Notes under the pieces: generated by a model | The model's database searches: none | What the model saw: only the letters and a program-made list of their open reading frames with translations | Told to the model about the DNA's origin: nothing | Origin: Comamonas sp. lk | GTDB lineage: Bacteria; Pseudomonadota; Gammaproteobacteria; Burkholderiales; Burkholderiaceae_C | Assembly: GCA_945925985.1 (NCBI GenBank) | Contig: CAMELV010000010.1 | Span: forward strand, 1 to 64,000 | Direction: 5' to 3' | Length of the DNA: 64,000 nt | Made by a program: the position numbers and the translations under genes | Shown: one piece after another, positions 20,150-29,979 of the stretch | Layout: every line of letters starts with the position of its first letter | How positions within the stretch are numbered: position 1 is the stretch's first letter

Positions 20150-21712
20150 TCAGGCGTAATACTGCGCCACAAAGCCCTCAAAACTACCCTCTTCGTGGGC
20201 TTCTAATTGTGATTGCCTGGCCATTGACTCTTGCACACTGGCGTCGAACTGGGCCTGCGTGTCGCTGTCAAGCCGCATAGCCAGCAATTGCGCCTGGTGC
20301 TGGCGCGCCAAAGCCATGCTGTAGCTGGTAAAACCACCGGCCTGGCGTACGCCATAGAGCACCTGGGCCGAGGGGGTGAGCTCGGGGTGGTCGATGCGCT
20401 CGCGCAGCAGGCGCAGCGTCTCAGCGTACTGCGTGCCGCCGTAAGCGCTGTCCAGCATCTCGGCAAACGGCAGCATGTCGTCAAACAGGCTGTGTGCCAG
20501 TGGTCGCATGGCTTGCTCACGGTTGTGGGCCAGCAAATGCAAGTCCGGGGCGCGGCCGTGGTTCACGACGCGTCGTTTGTTCTCGTCGTTCTCAGCCTGT
20601 TCCCGGCTGCTGATCGGCGGGCTGTCGCGAAACAGGCACATGAGCAAGAACATATCGGCAAAGCTGCCTTGCTCCGGCGCAATGCCGATGTCGATGGTCG
20701 GGTTGAGGTCAAACAGGCGCACCTCGACGTATTCCACGCCATAGCGCTGCAGGGCCTTGGCCGGGCGTTCGCCGTGTGGCGCCACCCGCTTGGGCCGGAT
20801 GCCGGCATAAAACTCGTTTTCAATCTGCAGCAGGTTGGCATTGAGCTGCTTCCAGCGCCCACCCTCGCGCACGCCAATGGCTTCATAGAAGGGGTCGGGC
20901 GTACGAATGGCCGACTCCAGGGCCTGGGTGTATTCGGCCAGTGAGTTGAAGCTGACCTGCAAATTGGCCTGGGCTCGGTTCTGGTAGCCGAGGTCGCTCA
21001 TGCGCAGGCTGGTGGCGTCTGGGCCGTAGAGCGTGCCGGGCACCAAGGTCAGCAGCTCGGACTTGCGGCCTTGCAGAAACGACTCGCACAGCGCCGGCGA
21101 GGCACCAAACAGGTAGGGGACCAGCCAGCTGTAGCGCAGAAAATTGCGAATCAGGCCAAAGTAGCGCTCACTGACAAAGTCCAGCTCGGGCCGCGTGGGT
21201 GGACACAGGTCTTTCAGGATGGCCCAGAATGCCTCGGGCAGTGACCAGTTGTAGTGGGCGCCAGCAATCGTCTGCATGTGGCGGCCGTAACGCAAGCCCA
21301 ATCCTTCCCGGTAGACCGACTTGAACCGGGCGGTATGCGAGTGGCCGTAATCGGCAATGGGGATATCGGCCTCAGCGCCGAGCCGACAGGGCATGGAGCT
21401 GGCCCACATCAGCTCGTTGCCGAGCTGATGTGCACTGAATTGGTGCAGCTGGCGCAAAAACGCGAGCGGAAAAGCGCTGTCCTGCGAGGGTGGTGTGATG
21501 AACTCCAGCAGCGCTTCGGAATAGTCGGTGGTAATCCAAGGGTGGGTCAGCTTGGCGCCAAGCGCCAAAGGGTGGGGTGTGGTGGCCAGCTGGCCAGTGG
21601 CGTCCACGCGCAGACATTCACGCTCGTAACCACGCGTGATGCCGCGCAGGACTTGGGCCTGTCCGCTACCGGCAAACTGGCGCGCCGCGTCGCAGCAGGT
21701 GAATGTCAACAT
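20150..21712 (-). CDS. gshA: Glutamate-cysteine ligase
   Basis: ITRGYERECLRVDATGQLATTPHP...TTDYSEALLEFITPP; class I GshA features. Confidence 0.92.
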   Translation of the reverse strand: MLTFTCCDAARQFAGSGQAQVLRGITRGYERECLRVDATGQLATTPHPLALGAKLTHPWITTDYSEALLEFITPPSQDSAFPLAFLRQLHQFSAHQLGNELMWASSMPCRLGAEADIPIADYGHSHTARFKSVYREGLGLRYGRHMQTIAGAHYNWSLPEAFWAILKDLCPPTRPELDFVSERYFGLIRNFLRYSWLVPYLFGASPALCESFLQGRKSELLTLVPGTLYGPDATSLRMSDLGYQNRAQANLQVSFNSLAEYTQALESAIRTPDPFYEAIGVREGGRWKQLNANLLQIENEFYAGIRPKRVAPHGERPAKALQRYGVEYVEVRLFDLNPTIDIGIAPEQGSFADMFLLMCLFRDSPPISSREQAENDENKRRVVNHGRAPDLHLLAHNREQAMRPLAHSLFDDMLPFAEMLDSAYGGTQYAETLRLLRERIDHPELTPSAQVLYGVRQAGGFTSYSMALARQHQAQLLAMRLDSDTQAQFDASVQESMARQSQLEAHEEGSFEGFVAQYYA

Positions 21713-21799
21713 GGATTCGCACTTCCTCTAGAAACGGCGCGAGTATGGCAGTTTTAGCCAAGGTCTGCCCGTCGTAGATCAATCCTGTGGCTCAATAAC

Positions 21800-23323
21800 G
21801 TGGGTCAGCAGACCATGGACAATAGCACCATGTCCTACCTGCCCGACTTCATTGCCCCCGCCCGTTTCAGCGATCCGGCTGCCGTGCTGGCCAAGGCGCG
21901 CGAGATTTACGACGGCAGCCTGGCCCACCTGCGAAGTGCCATGCGGCGTTTTGTCGCAGGTGAGACCTTGCCAGGGCATGTGCGCGCCTGCTACCCCTTT
22001 GTTCGGGTGCAGACCGACACCGTGTCGCGCACGGGCCTGCTGAAAAATGCGGGTCTGAGTTACGGTTTTGTTGCCGGCCCTGGCCGTTTTGAGACCACGC
22101 TGACGCGCCCCGACCTGTATGCGGACTACTACCTAGAGCAATTCACGCTGCTGATTCAAAACCACCGGGTTGAGCTGGAGGTGGGTACCAGCTCGCAGCC
22201 TATCCCGGTGCATTTTTCTTTCGCCGAGCAGGACCATGTGGAAGGCAGCCTGAGCCCCGAGCGTCGCCAGCTGATGCGCGATGTGTTTGATTTGCCCGAT
22301 CTGGCCGCTATGGACGATGGTATTGCCAATGGCACCTACGCGCCGCGCCCGGGTGAGCCACAGCCGCTGGCCCTGTTCACCGCGCCGCGGGTGGACTATT
22401 CCTTGCAGCGCTTGCGGCATTACACCGGCACAGCAGCCCAATACTTCCAAAATTTTTTGCTCTTCACCAACTACCAGTTCTACATTGACGAGTTTGTCCG
22501 GCTCGGTCATGAAGCCATGGCAGACCCTGGCAGCGAGTACATCGCGTTCGTTGAGCCGGGCAATGTGGTGACCCGGCGCGTCGGCAGCGACGTCATGCCG
22601 GCCGACGCGTTGGGAAAATTGCCAGCGCGGCTGCCGCAAATGCCGGCCTATCACCTGATGCGTGCAGACCGCAGCGGCATCACCATGGTCAACATCGGCG
22701 TCGGACCCGCCAACGCCAAGACCATCACCGACCACATTGCGGTGCTGCGACCGCACGCCTGGATCATGCTGGGGCACTGCGCTGGCTTGCGCAATTCTCA
22801 GCAGCTTGGCGACTATGTGCTGGCTCATGGCTATGTGCGCGAGGACCACGTGCTGGATGAGGAACTGCCGCTGTGGGTGCCGATACCGGCCCTGGCCGAG
22901 ATTCAGGTGGCTCTGGAGGCGGCGGTGTCGCAGGTCACGCAACTGCAGGGCGCCGAGCTCAAGCGGGTGATGCGTACCGGCACCGTGGCAAGCACCGACA
23001 ACCGCAACTGGGAGTTGCTGCCCGACAACGGGCCGCAACGCCGCTTTAGCCAGAGCCGGGCGGTGGCGCTGGACATGGAGAGCGCCACCATTGCCGCCAA
23101 CGGCTTTCGGTTTCGGGTGCCCTATGGCACGCTGCTGTGCGTCAGCGACAAGCCATTGCATGGCGAGATCAAGTTGCCAGGCATGGCCGACCATTTTTAC
23201 CGGGAGCGGGTGGACCAGCATTTGCGCGTGGGTATCCGGGCGCTGGAGTTGTTGCGCAACCAGGGGGTGGACCAGTTGCACAGCCGGAAACTGCGTAGTT
23301 TTGCCGAAGTGGCCTTTCAATAA
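21800..23323 (+). CDS. amn: AMP nucleosidase
   Basis: 507 aa; AGPGRFETTLTRPDLYADYYLEQF..., VNIGVGPANAKTITDHIAVLRPHAWIMLGHCAGLR. ATG at 21815 or 21830 is also possible. Confidence 0.92.
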   Translation: MGQQTMDNSTMSYLPDFIAPARFSDPAAVLAKAREIYDGSLAHLRSAMRRFVAGETLPGHVRACYPFVRVQTDTVSRTGLLKNAGLSYGFVAGPGRFETTLTRPDLYADYYLEQFTLLIQNHRVELEVGTSSQPIPVHFSFAEQDHVEGSLSPERRQLMRDVFDLPDLAAMDDGIANGTYAPRPGEPQPLALFTAPRVDYSLQRLRHYTGTAAQYFQNFLLFTNYQFYIDEFVRLGHEAMADPGSEYIAFVEPGNVVTRRVGSDVMPADALGKLPARLPQMPAYHLMRADRSGITMVNIGVGPANAKTITDHIAVLRPHAWIMLGHCAGLRNSQQLGDYVLAHGYVREDHVLDEELPLWVPIPALAEIQVALEAAVSQVTQLQGAELKRVMRTGTVASTDNRNWELLPDNGPQRRFSQSRAVALDMESATIAANGFRFRVPYGTLLCVSDKPLHGEIKLPGMADHFYRERVDQHLRVGIRALELLRNQGVDQLHSRKLRSFAEVAFQ

Positions 23324-23338
23324 TCGAAGCGAAAAGTC

Positions 23339-24262
23339 ATGGTGACACCTCTTTTTTCAGCCCGACATTTGTCCAAGCGCTATGGCGACACCACCGTGGT
23401 GGATGACCTGTCGTTTGACATTGCCCCTGGCGAATGCCTGGGCGTGATCGGCCCCAATGGCGCGGGCAAGACCACCACCATTCGCATGTGTCTGGGGCTG
23501 TCAGTGCCTGATGGCGGCACGATCGAGGCCTTGGGAGGCCAAATGCCGCGCGATGCACTGGCGATCAAGGCGCAGCTGGGCGTGGTCAGCCAGATGGACA
23601 CGCTGGACCCGGATTTCAACTGCGCCGAAAACCTGCTGGTTTATGGCCGCTACTTTGGCATGAAAGACGCTGAGATCCAGGCGCGCATTCCGACCTTGCT
23701 GGAGTTTGCCTCGCTCACCCACAAGGCCAAGGCCAAGCCGGGGGAGTTGTCGGGCGGCATGAAACGCCGGCTCAGCCTGGCGCGTGCGCTGGTCAATGAC
23801 CCACGCTTGCTGCTGCTGGATGAACCCACCACCGGCCTCGATCCCCAGGCCCGGCACCTGATGTGGGAGCGACTGCAGTTGCTGCTGCAGCAGGGGAAAT
23901 CTATCTTGCTGACCACCCATTTCATGGACGAAGCCGAGCGGCTGTGTTCCCGGTTGCTGGTGCTGGACCACGGCCGAAAAATTGCCGAAGGGGAGCCACG
24001 GGCCCTGATTGCGCAGCACTTGGAGCCCGACGTGGTCGAGGTTTTTGGCGCCGGTGCTGCAGAGCTTCTGACGTCTCCCCTGCGGGCCATGGCGGGCAGG
24101 GTTGAGCAAAGCGGTGAAACCGTGTTTTTCTACACGCAAGACGCCAAGCCGCTGCTGCAAGCCTTGTCGGTGTACCCGCAATTGCGCACCTTGCATCGGC
24201 CGGCCAATCTGGAGGATTTATTCCTCAAGCTGACCGGGCGTCAGATTCGGGAGGAGGGTTGA
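23339..24262 (+). CDS. ABC-2 type exporter ATP-binding protein (NodI-like)
   Basis: GPNGAGKTTTIRM, LSGGMKRRLSLARALVNDPRLLLLDEPTTGLDP. Confidence 0.9.
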   Translation: MVTPLFSARHLSKRYGDTTVVDDLSFDIAPGECLGVIGPNGAGKTTTIRMCLGLSVPDGGTIEALGGQMPRDALAIKAQLGVVSQMDTLDPDFNCAENLLVYGRYFGMKDAEIQARIPTLLEFASLTHKAKAKPGELSGGMKRRLSLARALVNDPRLLLLDEPTTGLDPQARHLMWERLQLLLQQGKSILLTTHFMDEAERLCSRLLVLDHGRKIAEGEPRALIAQHLEPDVVEVFGAGAAELLTSPLRAMAGRVEQSGETVFFYTQDAKPLLQALSVYPQLRTLHRPANLEDLFLKLTGRQIREEG

Positions 24263-24263
24263 C

Positions 24264-25103
24264 ATGAGCACGACCAATATCACGCCAAGCACGCCCAGTA
24301 TCTGGCGCGCACCGCAGCTGTCGCTGCGCTTTTGGCCGGTGTTTTTGCGTAACCTGCTGGTCTGGCGCAAGCTGGCGATCCCGAGCCTGGTCGGCAATAT
24401 CGCCGAGCCGCTGATGTGGCTGGTGGCGTTTGGCTACGGCATGGGCGCCCTGGTGGGTCAGATCAGCGTGGCTGGCGCTGATGGCGGCGAGGCGGTGAAG
24501 GTGCCCTACATTTTGTTTCTGGCCAGTGGATCGATCTGCATGAGCGCCATGAACGCGGCGAGCTTTGAGGCCTTGTACTCGGCGTTTTCACGCATGCATG
24601 TGCAAAAAACCTGGGACGGCATCATGAATGCCCCGGTCAGCCTGGACGACGTGGTGCTGGCCGAGATGCTCTGGGCGGCCTTCAAGTCGCTGTTCACGGT
24701 GAGCGCCATTCTGCTGGTGATGCTGGCCCTGGGCATCAGCGCCAGCCCCAAGCTGCTGCTGGCCTGGCCGATCCTGCTCGGTGTGGGTATGACCTTCAGT
24801 TGCATTGCACTGGTTTTTAATGCCCTGGCCAAAGGCTACGACTTTTTCACCTACTACTTCACCTTGTGCCTGACTCCCATGATGTTCCTGAGCGGCATCT
24901 TTTTCCCGCTGGAGCAACTGCCCCCGGTCGTGCGGCTGGTGTCGGATTGGCTGCCGCTGACCAATGCCGTGGCGCTGGTGCGGCCCCTCTTCATGGACCA
25001 ATGGCCGCCCCAAGCCCTGCAGCATGGCTTGGTCTTGGTGGCCTATGCGGTGGCCGGCTTCTGGCTGGCACTGGCGCTGACGCGCCGGCGCTTTCGCGGC
25101 TAA
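24264..25103 (+). CDS. ABC-2 type exporter permease (NodJ-like)
   Basis: 279 aa membrane protein adjacent to the ATPase; ABC-2 permease pattern. Confidence 0.88.
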   Translation: MSTTNITPSTPSIWRAPQLSLRFWPVFLRNLLVWRKLAIPSLVGNIAEPLMWLVAFGYGMGALVGQISVAGADGGEAVKVPYILFLASGSICMSAMNAASFEALYSAFSRMHVQKTWDGIMNAPVSLDDVVLAEMLWAAFKSLFTVSAILLVMLALGISASPKLLLAWPILLGVGMTFSCIALVFNALAKGYDFFTYYFTLCLTPMMFLSGIFFPLEQLPPVVRLVSDWLPLTNAVALVRPLFMDQWPPQALQHGLVLVAYAVAGFWLALALTRRRFRG

Positions 25104-25109
25104 CCCGGC

Positions 25110-26846
25110 TCAGTGGTTGTCGCGCGGAACAAAAGAGCCGCGCCGGCCCACCAGGAAATCGAGGTCGACGCCTTCGTCGGCCTGCAGCACATGGTCGACG
25201 TACAGCTTCCAGTAGCCGCTGTCCAGCGGTGGCGGTGGCGCCCTCCACTCAGACAGGCGCTGACTCAGCTCTTCGTCGCTGATCTTCAGCTCTAGCCGGC
25301 GGTTGGGAACATCGAGTTCGATCATGTCGCCATTGCGCACTACGGCCAGAGGTCCGCCAGCAGCGGCCTCGGGGGCGGTGTGCAGGATCACGGTGCCGTA
25401 GGCGGTGCCGCTCATGCGGGCGTCGCTCAGGCGAACCATGTCGGTGATGCCCTTGCGCAAGACCTTGGGCGGCAGCGGCATATTGCCCACTTCGGCCATA
25501 CCCGGATAGCCTTTGGGGCCACAGTTCTTCAAAACTAGCACGCAGGTCTCATCGACGTCCAGCGATTCGTCGTCGATCAGGCGGTGAAACTCTTCAATGT
25601 TCTCGAACACCACGGCACGCCCGGTGTGGACCATCAGCGCTGGGGTGGCGGCGCTGGGTTTGATCACCGCCCCGCGAGGTGACAGGTTGCCGCGCAGCAC
25701 GGCGATACCGGCTTTTTCCATGAAAGGCGCATTCAGCGGCTTGATCACGTCCTGGTTGAAGTTTTCGGCCCCGGCGATGTTCTCACCCATGGTTTTACCG
25801 TTGGCGGTGATGGCGTCCAAGTGCAGGTCTGCGGCGATTTCTTTCATGACCGCAGGCAGGCCACCGGCGTAGCAGAAGTCTTCCATCAGGTATTTGCCTG
25901 AGGGCTGCAGATTGACCAGGCAGGGCATTTCGCTGCCCAGACGGTCGAAGTCTTCCACGGTCAGCTTCAGGCCGATACGCCCAGCCATGGCAATCAGGTG
26001 GATCACCGCATTGGTCGAGCCCCCGATGGCGGCCAGGGTCTTGATGGCGTTTTCGAAGGCCTGCCGGGTGAGGATGCGCGACAGAATCAAGTCTTCGTGC
26101 ACCATGTCCACAATGCGCCGGCCGGCCGAGCGCGCCAGCACATTGCGCCGCCCGTCGACCGCCGGGTAGGCGGCGTTGCCGGGCAGGCCCACGCCCAACG
26201 CTTCAATCATGCTGGCCATGGTGCTGGCGGTGCCCATGGTCATGCAGTGGCCGTGGCTGCGGTGCATGCAACTCTCGGCTTCCAAAAACTCTTGCAGTTT
26301 CAGGGTGCCGGCACGCACCTGCTCGCTCATGCTCCAGACCCCGGTGCCGGAGCCCAGCTCTTGGCCGCGCCATTTGCCATTGAGCATGGGGCCACCGCTG
26401 ACCCCAATGGTGGGCAGGTCGACGCTGGCGGCGCCCATCATCAGCGAGGGGGTGGTCTTGTCGCAGCCCATCAATAGCACGACGCCGTCGATCGGGTTGC
26501 CACGGATGCTTTCTTCCACGTCCATGCTGGCCAGGTTGCGGTACAACATGGCGGTGGGGCGCAACAGCACTTCACCCAAGGACATCACCGGGAACTCGAG
26601 CGGAAAGCCGCCAGCCTCATAGACGCCGATTTTTACCTGCTCGGCGATGGTGCGGAAGTGGGAGTTGCAGGGGGTGAGTTCGCTGAAGGTGTTACAGATG
26701 CCGATGACCGGCCGCCCTTCAAACTGGTCTTGCGGGATGCCCTTACCCTTGAGCCAGCTGCGGTAGGCAAAGCCGTCGCGGTCTTGGCGGCCGAACCATT
26801 GCTGGCTGCGAAGGTCTTCGGGCTTCTTCTTAGGTTTGGTGTTCAT
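25110..26846 (-). CDS. IlvD/Edd family dehydratase (aldonate/L-arabinonate dehydratase-like)
   Basis: 578 aa; GICNTFSELTPCNSHFR, LLMGCDKTTPS, GHCMTMGTASTMASMIEALG, AAIGGSTNAVIHL. Confidence 0.88.
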   Translation of the reverse strand: MNTKPKKKPEDLRSQQWFGRQDRDGFAYRSWLKGKGIPQDQFEGRPVIGICNTFSELTPCNSHFRTIAEQVKIGVYEAGGFPLEFPVMSLGEVLLRPTAMLYRNLASMDVEESIRGNPIDGVVLLMGCDKTTPSLMMGAASVDLPTIGVSGGPMLNGKWRGQELGSGTGVWSMSEQVRAGTLKLQEFLEAESCMHRSHGHCMTMGTASTMASMIEALGVGLPGNAAYPAVDGRRNVLARSAGRRIVDMVHEDLILSRILTRQAFENAIKTLAAIGGSTNAVIHLIAMAGRIGLKLTVEDFDRLGSEMPCLVNLQPSGKYLMEDFCYAGGLPAVMKEIAADLHLDAITANGKTMGENIAGAENFNQDVIKPLNAPFMEKAGIAVLRGNLSPRGAVIKPSAATPALMVHTGRAVVFENIEEFHRLIDDESLDVDETCVLVLKNCGPKGYPGMAEVGNMPLPPKVLRKGITDMVRLSDARMSGTAYGTVILHTAPEAAAGGPLAVVRNGDMIELDVPNRRLELKISDEELSQRLSEWRAPPPPLDSGYWKLYVDHVLQADEGVDLDFLVGRRGSFVPRDNH

Positions 26847-26912
26847 GATTGAATTTGTCTCCTTTATTGGGGGTCAAACAGGGTTTACCCGAAAGCCCGG
26901 CGGTTCGCATTA

Positions 26913-26922
26913 ATCATATGAT
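26913..26922. promoter_or_regulatory. 10-bp perfect palindrome, candidate GntR/FCD-type operator in divergent promoter region
   Basis: ATCATATGAT within AT-rich ATTAATCATATGATATTTGACC between divergent dehydratase and TRAP operon. Confidence 0.4.
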
Positions 26923-27004
26923 ATTTGACCTCGCCTGAGTAAATTAAGCTGACGCGGCCGCGGCGCCACCTGACGTCGCCATGCCTCGAACCAGAGAATT
27001 TTGA

Positions 27005-27550
27005 ATGCAAATCGTGCCACGCTATTTTTTCAAGTTGCTGGAATTCCTGGTTGTGATCCTGATGGTTGCCATGGTGGTGATGGTGTTTGGTAATGTATTT
27101 TTGCGGTACGCCTTCAACTCGGGCATCACCATCTCGGACGAGATGTCCCGATATTGCTTTATCTGGCTCACCTATATTGGCGCCATGGTGGCCATGCGGG
27201 AAGGGGGTCATCTGGGGGTTGACACCCTGGTCAAGCACCTGTCCCGGGGCGGAAAAAAAGCCTGCCTTTTCCTCAGTGAGAGCCTGATGCTGTTTTGCAA
27301 CGGCCTGTTTCTGCTGGGCACCTGGAAGATGCACGATTTGCAGGTGACCAATGTGTCTCCGGTGGCCGGTTTGTCGATGATCTGGGTCTTCGGCATCGGC
27401 TATGTGGTCAGCCTGGTGATGGGCATGATGAACATCCGCGTGTTGTACCGCTTGCTGAGCGGGCGCATCACCGAGGCTGAACTGATCCAAGTGGTGGAAG
27501 CCGAAGGGCTGGCCGACGTCGAGAAGACTTTGCAAACCGCCAAGGCCTGA
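27005..27550 (+). CDS. TRAP transporter small permease (DctQ family)
   Basis: 181 aa; SDEMSRYCFIWLTYIGAMVAMREGGHLGVD. Confidence 0.9.
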   Translation: MQIVPRYFFKLLEFLVVILMVAMVVMVFGNVFLRYAFNSGITISDEMSRYCFIWLTYIGAMVAMREGGHLGVDTLVKHLSRGGKKACLFLSESLMLFCNGLFLLGTWKMHDLQVTNVSPVAGLSMIWVFGIGYVVSLVMGMMNIRVLYRLLSGRITEAELIQVVEAEGLADVEKTLQTAKA

Positions 27551-27560
27551 GCCGAGAGTC

Positions 27561-28859
27561 ATGACCGTCTCTGTCTTCATCCTGAGCTTGCTGGCCGCCA
27601 TGGCCATAGGCATGCCTATCGCTTACGCGCTGTTGGTGTGCGGCGTCACGCTCATGGCTTTTTTGGCGGCCACCAGCGGGCTGGTCATTTTTGACAGCCA
27701 GATCCTGGCGCAGCGTTTTGTCGAGGGCGCCGACAACTTTCCATTGCTGGCCGTACCCTTCTTTCTGCTGGCTGGCGAGTTCATGAACGCGGGCGGCTTG
27801 AGCCGGCGCATTGTCAACCTGGCCATGGCGTGGGTGGGGCACTTTCGGGGTGGTCTGGGCTATGTGACCGTGATTGCCGCCGTCATCATGGCCTCGCTGT
27901 CGGGCTCAGCGGTGGCAGATACCGCCGCGCTGGCGGCCCTGCTCATTCCGATGATGCGGGCCGCCGGCTACGACGTGGGCCGTGCCTCCGGTCTGATCGC
28001 CTCGGGCGGCATCATCGCCCCGGTGATCCCGCCCTCCATCGGCATGATCATCTTTGGCGTGGCGGGCAATGTCTCCATCACCAAGTTGTTTCTGGCCGGC
28101 ATCGTGCCCGGCCTGTTGATGGGCCTGGCCATCGGCCTGACCTGGTGGTGGTTGGCCAAGAGGGAGAACGTACGGCCCGGCCGCAAGGTACCCATGCCGG
28201 AGCGTCTTCGCATCACGGCGCAGGGTGGCTTTGCCGTGGCGCTGCCTGTGGTGATCATTGGCGGCATGAAGTTTGGCGTGTTCACCCCCACCGAGGCGGC
28301 GGTGGTGGCTGCGGTCTACAGCTTTGTGGTGGGCAAGTTCATCTATGGCGAACTGAAGTGGTCGGCGCTCTATGGCCTGCTGTTGGCTGCAGGGAAAACC
28401 ACCGCTGTGGTGATGTTCCTGGTGGCTGCGGCCATGGTCAGCGCCTGGCTGATCACAGTGGCCAATATTCCGACCGAGGTGGCCGGCATGCTGGCGCCCT
28501 TCATGGGCAACAAGATGCTTCTGATGTTCATCATGATGGCGCTGATCATCGTGGTGGGTACCGCGCTTGACTTCACCCCGACCGTGCTGATTCTCACGCC
28601 GGTGCTGATGCCCGTGGTGCTCAAGGCTGGCATTGACCCGGTGTACTTTGGCGTGCTGTTCATCATGAATAATGCCATCGGCCTGATTACCCCGCCGGTG
28701 GGCACTGTGCTGAATGTGGTCTGCGGCGTGGCGCGCATCAGCATGGACGACGCCTTCAAGGGGGTACTGCCGTTTTTGTGCGCACAGCTCGTCGTGCTGT
28801 TCTTGCTGGTGCTGTTCCCTGACATTGTGCTGGTGCCCTTGCACTGGCTGATGCGATGA
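27561..28859 (+). CDS. TRAP transporter large permease (DctM family)
   Basis: 432 aa; GGIIAPVIPPSIGMIIFG, FTPTEAAVVAAVYSF. Confidence 0.92.
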   Translation: MTVSVFILSLLAAMAIGMPIAYALLVCGVTLMAFLAATSGLVIFDSQILAQRFVEGADNFPLLAVPFFLLAGEFMNAGGLSRRIVNLAMAWVGHFRGGLGYVTVIAAVIMASLSGSAVADTAALAALLIPMMRAAGYDVGRASGLIASGGIIAPVIPPSIGMIIFGVAGNVSITKLFLAGIVPGLLMGLAIGLTWWWLAKRENVRPGRKVPMPERLRITAQGGFAVALPVVIIGGMKFGVFTPTEAAVVAAVYSFVVGKFIYGELKWSALYGLLLAAGKTTAVVMFLVAAAMVSAWLITVANIPTEVAGMLAPFMGNKMLLMFIMMALIIVVGTALDFTPTVLILTPVLMPVVLKAGIDPVYFGVLFIMNNAIGLITPPVGTVLNVVCGVARISMDDAFKGVLPFLCAQLVVLFLLVLFPDIVLVPLHWLMR

Positions 28860-28906
28860 TTGACGATGATTTTTCAACCCTGTGTCATACCCTGAAGGAG
28901 ACAAAC

Positions 28907-29917
28907 ATGTTCAAACGCAGAACCCTCACCTCGGCCCTGATGGCCGCCACCCTGCTGGTCGCTACCTCGGCTTTCGCCCAATTTGCGGAGCGCACCATCA
29001 AGTTCACCAACGGCGTCAACGAAGACCACCCCGTGGGCTTGGGTGTCAAGCGCATGCAAGAGGTGCTCAACGCCAAGACGGGTGGCAAGATCAAGATTAA
29101 CGCCTTCTGGGGCGGCTCGGCCGGCGGTGACCTGCCGGCCACTCAGGCATTGCGCGCCGGTACCCAAGAGATGGTGTGCACCTCCAGTTCGCCGCTGGTC
29201 GGCATTGTGAAAGAGCTGGGCGCCTTTGACCTGCCCTTCCTGTTCGCCAACGAAAAAGAAGCCGATGCCGTGCTGGATGGCCCGGCTGGCGCCTACTTCA
29301 ACAAGAAGCTCGAAGACGCCGGTGTGGTGAACCTGGCCTATTGGGAAAACGGCTTCCGTAACCTGACCAACAGCAAGCGGCCTGTATCCAAGGCCGAAGA
29401 CTTTGACGGCGTCAAGGTGCGGGTGATGCAGAACAACATCTTCCTGGACACCTTCAAGACCCTGGGATCCAACGCTGTGCCCATGGCCTTTGGCGAAGTG
29501 TTCACCGCACTGGAAACCAAAACCATTGACGGTCAGGAGAACCCCTTCGTCACGATTGAGACTTCCAAACTTAACGAGGTGCAGAAGTACCTGAGCGTGA
29601 CCCGCCACGCTTACACCCCGTTCCTGGTGCTGTACAGCAAAAAGCTTTGGGACCAGCTCAACGCCCAAGAGCAGGCCGTGCTGCGTGAAGCGGCCATTGA
29701 AGGCCAGAAAGTGCAGCGCGCGGCCAACCGCAGCCTCAACGAAAAATCGCTGAGTTCACTCAAGACCAAGGGTATGGTGGTGAATGAGGTCACGCCGGCT
29801 GAGCAGCTGCGTATGTTCCAGAAGGTCAAACCGGTTTATGACCGCAATATCCCGACGATCGGTGGCGAAGCGGTCAACATGGTGCTGGATGGCCTTAAAA
29901 AGGCGCGTGGCGGCTGA
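28907..29917 (+). CDS. TRAP transporter substrate-binding protein (DctP family)
   Basis: Start at ATG 28907 with GAAGGAG SD and signal peptide MFKRRTLTSALMAATLLVATSAFAQ; KVRVMQNNIFLDTFKTLGSNAVPMAFGEVFTAL. Confidence 0.92.
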   Translation: MFKRRTLTSALMAATLLVATSAFAQFAERTIKFTNGVNEDHPVGLGVKRMQEVLNAKTGGKIKINAFWGGSAGGDLPATQALRAGTQEMVCTSSSPLVGIVKELGAFDLPFLFANEKEADAVLDGPAGAYFNKKLEDAGVVNLAYWENGFRNLTNSKRPVSKAEDFDGVKVRVMQNNIFLDTFKTLGSNAVPMAFGEVFTALETKTIDGQENPFVTIETSKLNEVQKYLSVTRHAYTPFLVLYSKKLWDQLNAQEQAVLREAAIEGQKVQRAANRSLNEKSLSSLKTKGMVVNEVTPAEQLRMFQKVKPVYDRNIPTIGGEAVNMVLDGLKKARGG

Positions 29918-29939
29918 CCCCCTGCTTCGTCAGAACCGG

Positions 29940-29969
29940 CCGCAGGTGGCAACGCCTGCGGTTTTTTTT
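29940..29969 (+). terminator. Intrinsic terminator between TRAP binding protein and MR/MLE gene
   Basis: CCGCAGG (29940-29946) - TGGCAACG - CCTGCGG (29955-29961) followed by T8 (29962-29969). Confidence 0.8.
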
Positions 29970-29979
29970 GGAGTATGAA

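Noticed and set aside
22133-23320. 395-aa minus-strand ORF antisense to amn
   Set aside because: Antisense shadow ORF of a well-supported gene; no family motif.
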